Positions 24,901 to 37,382 are shown, counted from the stretch's first letter. The stretch: DNA of 64,000 nucleotides from Eulemur rufifrons (GCF_041146395.1 NC_090989.1:50060501-50124500), one strand, 5' to 3'. Program-made: numbers and translations. Notes: generated from the letters alone by a model not told the origin.

Positions 24901-27145
24901 CCCCATACAATATTTCTACAATTTAACTTCACCTCTCTCCATAATTTATGCTATTAATGTCATAATTTACATATTTTATATTGTTTATCCATTAACAAAT
25001 TACTGCAGCTATAATTATTTTAATGCTTTTGTCTTTTAACTATTATCTAGAGGTAAAAGTGATTTATATGCCATTACAATATGAATATTCTTAATTTGAC
25101 TAAATTTTAACCTTAATGGTGAGTTTTAACCTTTCATATACTTTCATGTTTTTAGTTAGCTTACTTTCAATTCAACTTGAAGAGTTCTCTTTATCATTTT
25201 GTGTAAAGCAGGTCTAATGTCAATGAACTCCTACAATTTTAATTTTTCTGGGAAAGTCTATATCTCTTTCGTTTCTATAGGACAGCTTTACCATGTATCA
25301 CATTCTAGCTTGGCTGGGTTTTGGTGGGCATAATTTGAATATATTATTCTATTTTCTGCTGGCCTGCAAGGTTTTTGCTGAGAAATCTCTTTATAGCCTT
25401 ATGAGGGTTCCCTTATGTGTGACAAGTTGCTTTTCTCCTGCTTTTGAAATTCTCTCTTTGTCATTGACTTTTGAGAAATTATATTGTGTCTTGGTGAAAA
25501 ATCTTTTTATATTTAATCTATTTGGGACTAGTGGCTTTATAAACCTATATGTTCATTTTCCTCCTCAGATTTAAGAAGTTTTCCGTCAGTAATTATTTAA
25601 ATAATCTTTCTTCTCCTTTATCTTTCTCTGCTCCTTCTAGGACTCTCTTAATATTTCCATTGGTTCACTGGATACTGTCCTATAGTTGTGTGGTCTTTCT
25701 TCACTCTTTTTCCAATTTTTTTCTCTTTGTTACCCTGAATGAATAATTTTAAATGATGTGTCTTTGAGCTTGCTGATTCTTTCTTCTGCTTGATCAAATC
25801 TTCTGTTGAGGTTCTCTATAAAATTTTTCAGTTCCTTCATCTACAAAATTTCTGTATAAAGTCATTTTTATGGTTTTTATCTCTTTGTTAAAATTCTAAT
25901 TTTATTTATGTATTTTTTCCTTATTTTGTTCATTTGTTCATGTGTTTTCTTGTAGTTCACTGAGTTACTATAACATGATTATTTTGTATTCTATGTCAGG
26001 TAATTCATCGATGTCCATTTCCTTGTGCCTGGTTACTGGTGTTTCATTTTGTTCCCTTGGTGGTGACATGTTCTCTTGATTATTCATTGTTCTTATAGCA
26101 TTGTGTTAATGTCTACACATTTGAAGTAGGTACTTCTTTTAGTCTTTACTAACTGGCTTCAGCAGAGAAAGCCCTTTACCAGTCAGCACATTCAGAGATT
26201 CAGGGAAAGTCCATCTGGCAGGATCCAAAGGTGGGCTTGGTGCTGGAGTCCTTGAGGGCACCAGCCTAGTGCCTGGGTCAGCAGGCCTGATCCAGAGTAC
26301 ACTAGACTGGGTCTGGAGAATGGGTTTATGTGGACATGCCAGGTGCTTTGGTCTGTAGTGGTGGGCCCAGATTTGAGGCACACAGGGGCCAACCTGCTGC
26401 TGGGGTCCTCTAGGACCTGTCAGTGGGTCCCTGGGGCCAGGCTTGGACTTGTGTTCACTGGGAGAGGGCGAGGAGACTGCATCTGTGAAGGCAAGCCCAA
26501 TGCCTGGGTCCATGGGTGCCAACCTCGTGCTGGGGTGGCCCTTGATTCTGAGCCCCCAAGGGCTGGACTAATGTTTGTTAAGACCTGGTAGCAGGGTCCA
26601 TGAAGATGGACTTGGCTGTGAGTCTTCAAGTACTGGTTTGGAGCTTGGGTCTTTTGGATAGCATGGTACCTGAGACTTCTGGATCAGTACTGGATGCTGG
26701 GTCCATGGGGCCAGCCCAGTGCTGGGACCTCCTGAAATGTACCTGAAAACTGTGTTACCCAGCTGGAGCAAGCCTGACATTGCATCTTCTGGAGGCTGGA
26801 GCCATGGAGGCTAGCCTGGAACCTGGAGCTGTGGCATCCAGCCTGGTGCCTGGGCTATGGGTTCCAGGCCAACTTGATACTGGGGTTGGCCTAGAGTTTG
26901 GGGTTATAGGGCTGGCCTGGTGCTAGGGCCAGCCTGGAGCACTGTTCTTCCTACCCTATTTAATGTGTTTAGTCTTATGTATGTGCTCCATTCAAGTGCT
27001 GTAATTCCTTAGGATGATAATTCCTGTGGATTCCTTAGGTATTATGAACATATTTTCATGTGTGAATAGTTGTTCAAATTGATGTTTCCTAGAGGGGATG
27101 AACAATAGAAAGTTCTATCACATCATCTTGCTTATATCACTCTCC
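21950..27145 (-). mobile_element. Old, nearly end-to-end L1M (antisense) with internal deletion
   Basis: Read on the minus strand, the element runs from a 5' terminus ending '..catcttgcttatatcactct' (27145), through a GC-rich 5' UTR (about 26140-26960), a long T-rich-on-plus 5' region, and N-terminal/central ORF2, to C-terminal ORF2 and an L1MA/L1MB-type 3' UTR (21950-22260). ORF2 landmarks in antisense include 'aacatatgatctatcctggaagatgttccatgtg' near 24058 and 'ataatcccaccaacagtgcac' near 22580. At about 23400 the text jumps from the C-terminal part to a more N-terminal part, so the reverse-transcriptase core is missing. It has many stops and no functional product. Confidence 0.85.
26140..26960 (-). 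repeat. GC-rich, internally repetitive L1M 5' UTR
   Basis: Against an AT-rich background this 820-bp block is GC-rich. It is built of imperfect repeats of a 'gcctggtgcctgggtc / gggtccatggggcc / gctggggtc' theme on the plus strand. It sits at the 5' end of the antisense L1M, where old L1 promoters carry such tandem units. Overlapping long open frames on both strands (26139-26522, 26328-26591, 26420-26629) come from the low stop-codon density and are not genes. Confidence 0.7.
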
Positions 27146-27383
27146 AGAAAATTATCATTTTAAATAGCTTTTCAAATCTCTCTATATATATGAACTCAAA
27201 AGGGTAAAATATGGGCAATTTCAATTCTGTATTAATCATAGAAGAAGAAGGTACCATACACATTATACATTTCAATTTTCCACTCTTTTTTAATTTAATA
27301 GTGTGAAACATACCCAGTTCTTCTTTAATATCTTCCTGAATAATAAGATGCACATCAAGTTGATATTCACTTTTATCATGGAC
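27146..27383. other. Unique noncoding stretch
   Basis: Short AT-rich interval. Nothing recognised. Confidence 0.35.
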
Positions 27384-27640
27384 AATATAGAATAGTGGTT
27401 AACAATGTAGGCTGAGGATGAGGAATTCCTACCTTTGCTACCTTGTTGAATCTTAGACAATTTATTAAACTTACTTATGCAGCATTGGACAAATGAGTTA
27501 ATTTTTCTTGCTCACCATTTTCTCGTTTTGAAAATGGAACTCTTAATAGAACCTACCTCATTAGATCAATAAAACCATTAAATAAGTAAAGCACCCAGGA
27601 CAATGTCTGACTTATAATTGATCCTGCATAATCTTAAGCC
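27384..27640 (+). repeat. MIR SINE, near full length
   Basis: 'gaatagtggttaacaatgtaggctgaggatgagg', 'gctaccttgttgaatcttagacaatttatta', 'cattttctcgttttgaaaatgg', 'aacctacctcattag' and 'gcacccaggacaatgtctgac' follow the complete MIR order in sense orientation. Confidence 0.85.
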
Positions 27641-28124
27641 ATCATTAAGGGTACAACTTTAAGTTCAAAATATAGGCTGATCCTTTGTTGGGTAGTTTTT
27701 AATATGGAAAACTATTCTATATATTTAATCAAACTTGCCTGCCTGATACTTCGTGCCATTTATATTTTCAAAGGAAGAACTCTAGTGCCTCTATTACTTA
27801 ATAATTATTTATAAATAAAAAGCAGTGCTCATGTCCACTTCCTTTTGTGTGTGTAAAGTGAAGTATATGCAGTTCTTCACATATTTTTCTCAATTCTTTA
27901 CCATTCTATCTTCCCTCCTCTGTATAATTCCAATGCACTAATATTCTTTAAACATAACATTTAGGAAAATATGAAAATACATACACAGTTATTAGCATTT
28001 TACATTAGAAAGGTTGTATTCCTTGATTTAATTCAGCTTAAGAATGCATTGACTGTTTTAAATCTATAGCACCACATTTTTGTATTTTGATTTACTCATA
28101 AAACCATTAGGAAGATAGAACATC
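27641..28124. other. Unique noncoding stretch
   Basis: Nothing recognised. Confidence 0.35.
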
Positions 28125-28320
28125 CCAACTTTCTAGAAAAGAGTTTGGAAATCAAATAATCCAAATCCCATTTTTCTCAATGAGGAAATAATAACTGGGA
28201 ACTAGAGATGGAAAACAATTTTACTAAGGTCACATGATTCATTTTCCTCATCCTGGTGGAGCCAGGACCATGTCCCCAAATTCAAAATGTATAGGTCAGT
28301 GTTTTTCACTCCAATGCCAA
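28125..28320 (-). repeat. MIR/MIR3 SINE fragment
   Basis: 'caaataatccaaatcccatttttctcaatgaggaaa', 'ttactaaggtcacatgatt', 'ggtggagccaggaccatg' and '..gtcagtgtttttcactcc' match the antisense MIR3-like order. Confidence 0.6.
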
Positions 28321-31040
28321 CTTCAATCAATTAGTAGTCCATCCTGTTGAGCAGGATCTAAAATTATATCCTGGCTCCATTGAAAATAGTGCTATGACTA
28401 TCAGAAACGTCTACCTTGGGCAAAGGAGAGGGATGTGGTGCTACATTTAAAACTTATTTTTTATTTTTATTCTAAATGCATCTTAACCCAGATCATTCCA
28501 ATATGGAAATTAAGCAGTTGAACTTTTCCATTCAAATGAGGAATTTCACATTTATATTTGTCAAGTTGTGAATTATAAATTTCATTCCATGATTTCAGTT
28601 TGTTGATCTTATCTCAAATCTTGATTTTGATATCAAATATATTTGCTATTTTGTATATTTATAGGACATACACAAATTTTATAAGCATGACTATATCTTT
28701 ATCCAAATAATTTATTGAAATGTGGAACAAATATATTTTAATACTTTAATAATCTCTATTGAATATTTTTCCTAAACCAGAATTGAGAGCAAATATTGTT
28801 CTATACACCTAGGGTATATCTAATAGCAATCAAGGAGCAGGTCCAATAAACAAGTATATACTCAGCCATTCCAATTTCCTTTCTAATATGATTTCATGGG
28901 AATATGAGTATGAGAAGAATAATTACATTTACTGGCCTCAGAAAATACTATTGTTGATTCAATAAAAAAGGAGTAGAAACAAAGACACATAAGCAGTTCA
29001 GAGGAAGGAATATATAGAAAAAAGTCACTAATGGAAGACAGAGGTAGTGGGAAGAGACTATATCATAAGCTAGGCAGACTATTTAAAAGTATAATTAAAA
29101 ATATTTGAAGCATTTTATAAATTATCATAAGAACATCAGCTAGATTGAAGAGCTAACTTGCAACCTTAAACATGATTTCTAATTTGTCTACAATATTAGG
29201 TAGGACAATGCCTAAAGCCTTTAGGCAGCTTCCTAGCTCCAAAGTGGGGCAGGTCACAGCAAGCACCCCGTGCTTACTGGCCAGTTCAAAACATTTCACT
29301 CCTGGGACCAATAAAGGAGTAAGTTGTGAATATTGAAGCACTAAACAGCGTGACACCTGGCTGCCCAGGAAACATTTTATCTGCTATGCCTAAAAGGCAG
29401 CTTGCTTATGGCTCTTTAAAACTCTGTACTGGCTTCTCGCTGCTATTAGGAGAAAACTAGTGAACAAACGAAGCTAAACTTTAGATTCTTTCTCCAGTTT
29501 TACCACATAGGCAAATAATGGACTCTTTCTAATGTATCTCTGTTATAAACTGTGTCCTCAGTGTGCCTGTCCCACGACTAAAAGAAAAAAAAATTTAAAA
29601 AACCCAAAATATATATAAGCAATCCAAAAATAGTCCCCATGCTATGGGAAGAATTGTTAAGGCAGCCAGCACCTGCGTCTGTGTACACAAGAGGCCATTG
29701 CAGTTGTGTGTATTTCTACTGCTCAGTCAAGGCAAACAGCAACCAGCTGTCTGTGACTAGCTCAGACTAATAAGCATAAAATCAACATAGGCTGATCCAG
29801 GCTGAATATCAGCATCTGTTATGCCATTGTCTCTGCCGATATGTCTGACTGAGCAGAAGGAAGAGCCAAATAGACAGCCTGCTATGAGGCAGAACGCAAA
29901 ATGAGGAGCTCCTCACCGCCTGCCAAGTTTTTGGTGAAAAAGCAATGGTGAGGAGGACCAGTCAAATCTACAGAGAAGGTGCCTCATTATGACCCTATAA
30001 ACTCTATGTTTTCTTTTCCTATCGTGTTTTCCCTTATGAGTGCTTTTGGGCAGCTTTAAACAAAAGGCCATAAAAAAGAGCCATTGATGACTCAGGAATC
30101 AGGATTAAAGATCAGGAATCATAATATCATTTTATGCTTCATTACATTCACCAGAGAAAGCCAGATGAGCAAATACGGCAGACCATGTGCTGCTGCTACA
30201 AATGATGAGGCGTCCCTCTGACTTGAACAAGCAATATTTAAAACATCAGATACTGGGGAAAAACTTAGCTCTCACCTATTGCTTCCTCACTCTACTGTGG
30301 CTTCTGTTCCTCAATTTCGCTCTGTCCCCAGTCATGTTCACTACTTCCTGTGACCTCAGAAGCACTCGGTACATTAACATTATGCTCAGGCTCCTCTGAT
30401 GTTTGACTACGCCACAAAGTAAACTACCCATCCTTTCTGCAATGCAGAAAACTGATGAAGAGAAAAACAAGTCATCTCCTTTCCAGTCTCTCTTTTCTAA
30501 GATTCCAGATAATATTTTTGAAAATAATCACTTCCTCTTATTATTCACCAAATAAAATAAACTGAAAATCACTTGACATTTTTTTAATAGAATAAGACCC
30601 TCAGAGTTCTACAAAGTATTTTATAAAATGTAAAGTACAAGTATGGAAGTTTAATGTTTTTTAAAATGGTGTTTCAAAGGTGTAACCCAGTGGTACCTAT
30701 GCAATTGGCATGCAAACATTGAAATATTTTTGTAAGTAACTAAAGAAAATATATCATAAAGTCATTTTTAAAGAAAATCAAAGGAAAGTGCTGTCTTGCT
30801 TCAAAGGAAGAATAACAAGATGAAGCAGGAGACATCAGAAATGTAAAATGTGTACTTTTTAGTGTAAATGCAGAGGGAAAAAAGTAGTTTGGGGACCAAT
30901 AGTGAAGATTCATAAACTGTGAATCACTCTGGGGAAAAAAAGATTGGTGTTGCAAATTGGCTCAGCATTTTTATGTTTTATAATTTTTCAAGAAGCCAAT
31001 AGAGAGCAAATTAAAAAAAAAAAAATCAGTACCTTATACA
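28321..31040. other. Long repeat-poor interval
   Basis: I recognise no transposable element over about 2.7 kb, an unusual length for this window. The stretch at 29150-30480 is less AT-rich and contains candidate transcription-factor-like words: an E box at 29741 (aaccagctgtc), an AP-1-like tgactca near 30088, and dispersed 'ggaatcaggatta' words. No open frame has exon-like support. It could hold a conserved regulatory element, but nothing in the sequence alone proves this. Confidence 0.35.
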
Positions 31041-31041
31041 T

Positions 31042-31236
31042 CAGTGCTTTTCCATTTTCTCAGTGCATCAGAATTATTTGGCTACATTAGAAAACAAAAA
31101 CCCCAACTTTACATTATCATCACCCCCTCACTCTACAGTTTAAGTTTCACTTAGGTGGTGGAACCCAGGTAATAGAAAATTTAAAAGTTCTCCAGGTGAT
31201 TTTGTTTCAACTGAGGCTAAGAACCATTACTGCTGT
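31042..31236 (+). mobile_element. MER5A-type hAT (Charlie) MITE
   Basis: 'cagtgcttttccattttctcagtgcatcagaattatttgg', 'aaccccaactttac', 'ctacagtttaagttt', 'ctccaggtgatttt' and '..gaggctaagaaccattactg' match the MER5A layout. The diverged terminal inverted repeats (cagtgcttttcc / ..aagaaccattactg) are still visible. Confidence 0.75.
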
Positions 31237-31253
31237 AAATGGAGAAAAGCTGT

Positions 31254-31271
31254 AAAAAAAAAAAAAAAAAA
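31254..31271. repeat. (A)18 tract
   Basis: A pure A run of 18, not clearly the tail of a recognised element. Confidence 0.8.
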
Positions 31272-31284
31272 CTAGGGGAAAAAA

Positions 31285-32285
<1,001 letters not shown>

Positions 32286-32289
32286 TCAG

Positions 32290-33070
32290 GGTAAAAAGGG
32301 ATTTCTTAAGTTAAACACAAGTGGCACAGATTACAGAATAATAAAAGGAAAATTTGACTATAGTGCATGTATAATGCTGAAGATTAAAAGATACACTAAA
32401 AAATCCTGAAATTTCAAGACTTAGGCTGGAAGAAAATACTTCAAAAATATATAACAGGGAAAGAATTACTATCCAGAGTATACAATTTATATATTTTTTT
32501 AAAAAAATTGAACAAACAAATAAGGATAAAAGGACAAATTTACAATTCACAGAAGAGCACACTCCAATGACCAATAAATGCATCAAAACATACCCAACTT
32601 TAAGGAAATATAAATTCAAACAACAGTAAATGTTCTTTAGTACTCACCAGACTGGCAAGATAACTAATATCTGATCATTTCAAATACTGACAAAGAATTT
32701 AAAAATGAGAATTCTCATTAATACACCACTAGTTGGAGTATAAATTGCTCTAACTCCTTTAGACAGTAATGTGGTAATAACCAGGAGGTGTATATATATA
32801 TATAAGATCACAAATTTTATATGTAGGTATATATTCTTGTGAAACTCTCACACAGTATATAAGAAAATGTGCACTTATTATTCACTGAAGCATTCATTTT
32901 TATTAGCAAAACAAAATGTGAACAACCTAAATATTCATTGCAAGATACTCTTGAAGTAAACTATAGTATGTCCTATATTAGAATCCTGTACAGCCAGTAA
33001 AATAAATGAACAAAGCTATATGCATCAACATAAGTTGGATGAAATAGAGAAGAGACAATAGAAAAGAAAG
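32290..33070 (+). mobile_element. Old L1M ORF2 3' portion
   Basis: A long series of blocks matches L1M/L1ME ORF2 in sense: 'agaattactatccagagtat', 'caattcacagaagagc', 'aggaaatataaattcaaac', 'ctcaccagactggcaaga', 'gaaactctcacacagta', 'tcattttttattagca..acaacctaaatattcattgc', 'gctatatgcatcaacataagttgg'. All frames are broken. The younger L1 at 33334 lies just downstream. Confidence 0.8.
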
Positions 33071-33333
33071 AAAAAGGGAAAGTTCATTGTCTTTGGCCAA
33101 ACAAATTCCAGAGTTAGTGGGAAAACACTGAAGGAGGTACTTGTAAGTAAATAGTTTAACAGTCTGGCCTTATTAGTTAAGCAGAAGTAGGTTCAAAATC
33201 GTCATCCGATACTTAGTTTCAATGTGACATTAGACCATTGCTCAATCTCTGCAAACCTATTATGTCCATCTATAATATAAGAATAAGAAAATCTAATTTA
33301 CTGAATTATTTCAGGCATTAAATTATTATAGAT

Positions 33334-33580
33334 GGAGGTTATAAGAGTTTTTTCTTTTCTGCTCTTGGTTAGTCTAGCCAGAGGCATGTCAATTTTGTTT
33401 ATTTTTTCAAAGAACCAACTTTTTGTTTTATTAATCTCCCTTATGGTTTGATTGTTGTTCTTTTCATTTAGTTCTGATTTAATCTTAATAATTTCTCTCC
33501 TTCTGCTGGGTTTGGGGTTGGTCTGTTCTTCCTTCTCCAGCTCTTTGAGTCTATTCATTAGATTGTCTATAACCTCCATC
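33334..33580 (-). pseudogene. L1 ORF2 segment, inverted arm
   Basis: The minus-strand frame within 33298-33615 encodes residues of the region between the L1 endonuclease and reverse transcriptase. Recognisable stretches include [23 protein letters not shown] and KSWFFEKINKIDMPLARL. The frame is open, but it is only a fragment. It begins about where the plus-strand arm begins and ends at the TSD. Confidence 0.92.
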
Positions 33581-36240
33581 AGGAACATGAAAGGAGAAAT
33601 CACGACTGATGCCACAGAGATAAATGATATTATCTATGAATTCTACAAAAATCTTTATGCACACAAATTAGAAAACCTGGAGGAAATGGACAACATTTTA
33701 GAAACACACAGCCTTCTCAGGCTCAACCAGGAAGAAATAGAATTCCTGAATAGACCAATATCTAGATCTGAAATTGAAACAGCAATAAAAACCCTTCCCA
33801 AATAAAAAAGCCCTGGACCAGATGGGTTCACACCTGAATTCTACCATACCTACAAAGAAGAACTGGTGTCCATCCTACATAAACTATTCTCCATTATCGA
33901 GAAGGATGGGATTCTCCCCACACTTTTTACCAAGCCAACATAATCCTGATACCAAAACCAGGAAAGGATGCAACAAAAAAAGAGAACTACAGACCAATAT
34001 CCCTTATGAATATAGATGCAAAAATTCTCAATAAAATCCTAGCAAATCGAATCCAAGTGGTTATCAAAAAAAAAAATAATCCATCATGACCAAATGGGCT
34101 TCATCCCAGAGATGCAGGGATGGTTTAACATACTCAGATCTATAAATGTAATTCACCACATAAACAGAAGCAAAAATAAAGATCATATGATCCTCTCAAT
34201 AGATGCAGAAAAAGCACTTGACAAAATTCAACACCCTTTTATGATAAGAACACTTAACAAAATAGGCATAGACGGGGCCTATCTAAAAATGATACAAGCC
34301 ATATATGACAAACCCACAGCCAACATCATACTGAATGGGGAAAAACTGAAAGCATTCCCACTTCGAACTGGAACCAGACAAGGCTGCCCACTGTCCCCAT
34401 TACTTTTCAACATAGTATTGGAAGTCCTTGCAAGAGCTATCAGGCAAGAGAGCAGAATCAAGGGAGTCCAAATAGGGACAGAAGAGATCAAACTCTCACT
34501 CTTTGCTGATGATATGATGTTATATCTAGAAAACCCCAAGGATTCAACCAAGAGACTCCTGGAATTGGTCAATGAATTCAGTAAAGTCTCAGGATACAAA
34601 ATCAATGCACACAAATCAGAGGCATTCATATATGCCAATAACAGTCAAACGGAGAACCAAATTAAGGACTCAATACCCTTCAAAATAGCAACAAAGAAAA
34701 TAAAATACCTAGGAATATATTTAACTAAGGAGGTTAAGGACCTCTATAGGGAGAACTATGAAACACTGAGGAAGGAAATCGCAGAATATGTAAACAGGTG
34801 GAAAACCATACCATGCTCATGGATTGGTAGAATCAACATTGTTAAAATGTCTATACTACCCAAAGTTATCTACAGATTCAATGCAATCCCTATTAAATTA
34901 CCAACATCATTCTTCACAGATATAGAAAAAATAATTTTACGCTTTGTATGGAACCAGAGAAGGACCCCGTTTAGCAAAAGCAATTTTAAGTAACAAAAAC
35001 AAAATGGGAGGTATTAATTTGCCAGACTTCAAACTATACTACAAGGCTGTGATTATAAAAACAGCCTGGTACTGGCACAAGTGCAAGGACACAGACCAGT
35101 GGAACAGAACAGAAAATCCAAATATAAAACCATCCTCATATAGCCATCTAATCTTTGACAAAGCAGACAAAAACATACTCTGGGGAAAAGATTCCTTATT
35201 TAATAAATGGTGCTGAGAAAACTGGATATCCACATGTGGAAGATTATAACAGGACACACAGCTCTCACCTCTCACAAAAATTAAATCACGGTGGTTAACA
35301 GACTTAAACCTTAGGTTGGAAACTATTAGAATTCTAGAAGAAAACATAGGAAAGACTCTTACAGACATTGGCCTAGGCAAAGAATTTATGAAGAAGACCC
35401 CTAAGGCAATCACAGCAACAACAAAAATAAATAAATGGGACTTGATCAAATTAAAAAGCTTCTGCACAGCCAAAGAAACAGTCACGAGAGTAAACAGACA
35501 ACCTACAGAATGGGAAAAAATTTTCGCGTACTACAGATCAGATAAAGGACTGATAACAAGAATCTATTTAGAACTCAAGAAAATCAGTAAGAAAAAATCG
35601 AACAACCCTATCAAAAAGTGGGCAAAAGGACATGAATAGAAATTTTTCAAAAGAAGATATAAAAATGGCTAACAAACATATGAAAAAGTGTTCAACATCT
35701 CTAATCATCAGGGAAATGCAAATCAAAACCACAATGAGATATCACTTAACTCCAGAGAGAATGGCCTTTATCAAAAAGTCCTGAAACAATACATGTTGGC
35801 GTGGATGAGGAGAGACAGGTACACTCATACACTGCTGGTGGGACTGTAAACTAGTGCAACCCCTATGGAAAGCAATATGGAGATACCTTAAACAGATTCA
35901 AGTAGACCTACCATTCGATCCAGCAATCCCATTATTGGGCATCTACCCAGAAGAACAAAAGTCATTCTATAAAAAAAACTCCTGTACCCAAATGTTTATA
36001 GCAGCACAATTCACAATTGCAAAGATGTGGAAATAATCCAAATGCCCATCAATTCATGAATGGATTAGCAAAATGTGGTATATGTATACTATGGACTATT
36101 ACTCAGCTACTAGAAATAATGGTGATATGGCATCTCTTTGGTTCTCCTGGAGAGAGTTGGAATGCATTCTATTAAGTGAAGTATCCCAAGAATGGAAAAA
36201 TAAGCACCACATGTACTCACCAGCAAACTGGTTTCCCTGA
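33580..36240 (+). pseudogene. L1 ORF2 (endonuclease/RT protein), 5'-truncated and disabled
   Basis: ORF2p of LINE-1 supplies endonuclease and reverse transcriptase for retrotransposition. This copy keeps the finger-to-RT region, the RT core (FADD catalytic motif at 34502-34513, residues about 137-140 of the frame opening at 34094) and the C-terminal region to the stop at 36238-36240. It lacks the endonuclease domain. Defects I can read are a stop at 33803, a one-base loss near 33917, an extra base in the A run near 34070, a frame change near 34970, stops at 35214 and about 35782, a frame change near 35630 and a stop at 36034. It cannot encode a working protein. The 299-codon frame at 34094-34993 is its longest surviving piece. 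Confidence 0.95.
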
Positions 36241-36300
36241 GTGCACATTTGGGAATAACACCAATTGGGTATTGGACAGAGGTGGGGGCTGGGTGGAAGG

Positions 36301-36482
36301 GATGGGTGTATACCTACTTGATGAGTGCGATGTGCACTGCCTGGGGAATGGACACGCTTGAAATTCTGACTGGGGGGGATGGGGGTGGGGGGAGGGGATG
36401 GGTGCACACCTACATGATGAGTGCGATGTGCACTGTCTGGGGAATGGACACAATTGAAGCTCAGACTTGGGGGGATGGGGGG
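36301..36482 (+). repeat. Tandem dimer of a 96-bp G-rich unit in the L1 3' UTR
   Basis: Two units start gatgggtg at 36301 and 36397. Each contains 'atgagtgcgatgtgcact', 'ctggggaatggacac' and a G run (gggggggatgggggtgggg in unit 1). The spacing is 96 bases. The same dimer with the same spacing occurs on the minus strand at about 12543-12639. The copy at 2915 has one unit. Confidence 0.85.
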
Positions 36483-36571
36483 CATGGGCAATATATATAA
36501 CCTGAACTTTTGCACCCCCATAATGAGCTGAAAAAAATAAATAAAATAAATAAATAACAATTATTATAGAT

Positions 36572-36697
36572 AAGGGAAAATTAAAACCTTTCCTGACTTA
36601 AAGAAATTGTTTCATTTTAAAAAATAGATTACAGTAGTCTCTTTCCCTATCTTTTTTTTTTCACTTTTATACATATTATGCTAAATGCTGACAGCAT
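36572..36697. other. Short noncoding gap
   Basis: T-rich tract at about 36647-36661; nothing else recognised. Confidence 0.35.
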
Positions 36698-36861
36698 GGC
36701 CGGTGAGGTAGCTCATACTTGTTATCCCAGCACTTTGAGAGGCTCATGCTGGAGGACTGCTTGAGCCTAGGAGTTTGGGGTTACAGTGAACTATGATCTC
36801 ACCACTGAACTCCAGCCTGGGCTACAGAGTGAGACCCTGTCTCTAAATAAATAAATAAATG
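36698..36861 (+). mobile_element. Free Alu monomer (FRAM-like)
   Basis: About 160 bp beginning ggccggtgaggtagctcat, passing 'tgcttgagcctaggagtttgg', 'cagtgaactatgatctcacc' and 'actccagcctgggctacagag', and ending in an (AAAT)n tail. A single 7SL-derived arm without a second monomer fits a fossil right monomer (FRAM). Possible TSD: aaatgctgacag before and aaatgttagaaa after. Confidence 0.8.
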
Positions 36862-37382
36862 TTAGAAATATATTGCTCAATAATGGTCCCTACTCCCATA
36901 GAACCTATGATCCTATTAGAATTCGACCTTAAAGTCACACCAGCTACCTGAGCATCTCCCGTGTGAAACCTCTAACCTCTACATGCTTCCATTCGTACAG
37001 CATTTTCTTGCTCAGGCTGTCAATCAGCTGAGCAATGAAAGAAACTAAAACAATCCTTCAAACCAGAAAATTATCTTTAAGCACATCTCACTCTTCTGAA
37101 GTGGATATTACCATTATTATAAAGGTCAACTCTTTTCTCAGGCTCCAGATGGGTGATATTTGAAGGAGGCTGAACATACTAAGATTAATGCCTGGCACTA
37201 GGAGATTACTATGTTTTATTACAAAGCTAGCCATATAGTAAATATTGTATATATTAGCTGAAGAAAGGTAATGTGCCCAATTTTTAATTGGTCTAAACTC
37301 ACTAGTATTTTGTGGGCATTAAACTATTTCAGAACATTAGGTTCATACGTAAGTGAACAGGTTCTCTAGCAGCATCTAACAA
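36862..37382. other. Unique noncoding stretch
   Basis: Nothing recognised. Confidence 0.35.

Larger units (their letters stand above)
33334..36558 (+). mobile_element. Strepsirrhine L1 insertion with 5' inversion and 13-bp TSD
   Basis: The element is flanked by a perfect 13-bp TSD, aattattatagat, at 33321-33333 and 36559-36571. From 33334 to about 33580 the L1 ORF2 is inverted (minus strand). From about 33580 it continues on the plus strand to the ORF2 stop (36238-36240), a G-rich 3' UTR and an A/AAAT tail (36531-36558). The two arms are adjacent segments of ORF2 and share about 12 bases (ataacctccatc) at their ends. This is the pattern expected of twin priming during target-primed reverse transcription. 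ORF1 and the 5' UTR are absent. Confidence 0.95.

Noticed and set aside
26139..26591. Overlapping long frames on both strands in GC-rich DNA
   Set aside because: They arise from low stop density in the repetitive L1M 5' UTR; frames overlap on opposite strands and show no domain.
34279..34638. Minus-strand open frame of 119 codons
   Set aside because: It is antisense to the L1 RT region; a strand shadow.
34094..34993. The longest open frame (299 codons) as a host gene
   Set aside because: It is the reverse-transcriptase part of L1 ORF2 (FADD motif, L1-specific flanking blocks), lies inside a TSD-bounded insertion, and is preceded and followed by frameshifts and stops.
35039..35485. Minus-strand open frame of 148 codons
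   Set aside because: Antisense shadow of the L1 ORF2 C-terminal region.
36099..36560. Minus-strand open frame of 153 codons
   Set aside because: Produced by the C-rich complement of the L1 3' UTR; similar frames appear over the other L1 3' UTR copies.
36698..36861. 7SL RNA gene
   Set aside because: Only about 160 bp with an Alu right-arm end and an AAAT tail; a retrotransposed monomer rather than a functional 7SL gene.
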